In this document: in pieces, positions 5,027-5,697 of the stretch
Position numbering within the stretch: the first letter of the stretch is position 1
How the letters are laid out: every line of letters begins with the position of its first letter
Source of the DNA: Thermoleophilia bacterium UBA5186
GTDB taxonomy: Bacteria; Actinomycetota; Thermoleophilia; Gaiellales; Gaiellaceae
Assembly: GCA_002413095.1 (NCBI GenBank)
Contig: DHWI01000147.1
Coordinates: 16,521-22,217 of the forward strand
Length of the DNA: 5,697 nucleotides
Reading direction: 5' to 3'
Notes under the pieces: model-generated
Databases searched by the model: none
Told to the model about the DNA's origin: nothing
The model's input: only the letters and a program-made list of their open reading frames with translations
Position numbers and translations under genes: made by a program

Positions 5027-5697
5027 GGTCCTCCGCTCACGCCGGCACCGACCGGCTCACGACGTGCTCTCGCCCGGTCCTCGGCCGTCGGAATGAGCCC
5101 GGAGGGCGCCCAGAGCTGGGAGGGCTCAGCCGGTGTCTCCGTGGTCGGAAGCGGCTCACGGCTCCGGATGGCCTTGATCCAGACGCGCGAGGCATCCGCG
5201 ATCACGATGATGACCATGAGCGCGAAGAAGGCCGCCAGGATGCCGTCGACGGTCGTGTTCGTCACGATCGTGTGCATGTCGCCCATCGACTTCGCGGGCG
5301 CCACCACCTTGCCGGCGTCGATCGCGTCCTGCGTCGCGTTACGCTGGGCGAAGAAGCCGATCTTCGGGTTATCCGAGAAGACCTTGTAGGCGCTCGCGGT
5401 CAGCGTCACGGTGGCGTCCCAGGCCAGCGGCACCGCCGTGACCCAGGCCCACTTGAGCCGGCCCGACTTGATCAGGATGGTCGTGCCGACGGTGAGGGCG
5501 ACGGCCGCCAGGAGCTGGTTCGCGATCCCGAAAAGCGGAAAGAGCTGGTTGATCCCGCCGAGCGGGTTCTTGACGCCGGCCCAGAGGAAGTACGCCCAGG
5601 CGCCCACGACGGCGGCGCTCGAGGCGTAGACGGCGGGCCGCCACGACGTGCGGCCGAACGGCTTCCAGACGTTGCCGAGCGTGTCCTGGAGCATGAA
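5023..5697 (-). CDS. cstA: Carbon starvation protein A, C-terminal part
   Basis: This is the 3' part of a CstA-family transporter gene; the reading frame stays open to the right edge, so its start lies outside the window. CstA proteins are multi-pass inner-membrane transporters for peptides or pyruvate, induced by carbon limitation in E. coli. The visible 224 residues include the family signature NPLGGINQLFPLFGIANQ (43-60, counted from the Met at 5694). Four hydrophobic segments lie near 21-41, 53-75, 82-103 and 148-168. A hydrophilic tail of about 50 residues rich in Pro, Glu and Arg ends the protein and should be cytoplasmic or external depending on topology. FMLQDTLG at the edge is also typical of the family. 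The stop overlaps the ybdD-type start by GTGA. The promoter and any carbon-source control would lie beyond the window. Confidence 0.93.
   Translation of the reverse strand, partial: FMLQDTLGNVWKPFGRTSWRPAVYASSAAVVGAWAYFLWAGVKNPLGGINQLFPLFGIANQLLAAVALTVGTTILIKSGRLKWAWVTAVPLAWDATVTLTASAYKVFSDNPKIGFFAQRNATQDAIDAGKVVAPAKSMGDMHTIVTNTTVDGILAAFFALMVIIVIADASRVWIKAIRSREPLPTTETPAEPSQLWAPSGLIPTAEDRARARREPVGAGVSGGP

Noticed and set aside
4684..5697. + strand frame open from the ATG at 4684 to the right edge
   Set aside because: Its codons are the exact reverse complements of cstA codons, so it stays open because TTA, CTA and TCA are rare there; the product is low-complexity.

Overview
High-GC bacterial DNA (by eye well over 60% GC, GTG and TTG starts common). 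The gene style and the short anchored + strand protein suggest an actinomycetote, perhaps class Thermoleophilia. That placement is inference from composition and protein style; no rRNA or other marker is present.

Layout, left to right. Positions 1-108 hold a palindromic, repeat-like block. A small membrane-anchored protein of unknown function (109-447, +) follows. It meets head-on a - strand pair made of rsgA (1108-2190) and an N-acetylmuramoyl-L-alanine amidase (448-1098); the two convergent stop codons abut inside one TGATCA. The region 2191-2475 upstream of rsgA holds a credible promoter, a 16-codon ORF with a strong Shine-Dalgarno sequence in the same frame as rsgA, and GC-rich structures. 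Next is a 691-residue protein (2476-4551, -) joining an MshEN/GspE_N-type domain to about 550 residues of coiled coil that contains tandem 67-residue repeats. The region 4552-4837 carries no convincing gene but a cluster of small hairpins. At the right edge is the 3' part of cstA (5023 to the window end, -), overlapping by GTGA a ybdD/yjiX-type small gene (4838-5026).

Functional reading. cstA-ybdD is a standard nutrient-uptake pair (peptide or pyruvate transport with a small partner). rsgA is a 30S ribosome-maturation GTPase, and the amidase nine bases behind it is probably co-transcribed and acts on peptidoglycan. The MshEN-coiled-coil protein is the least ordinary gene: by family knowledge the N-terminal domain could sense c-di-GMP, and the coiled coil suggests a scaffold or filament. 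No CRISPR, tRNA, rRNA, integrase, transposase or phage gene was found.
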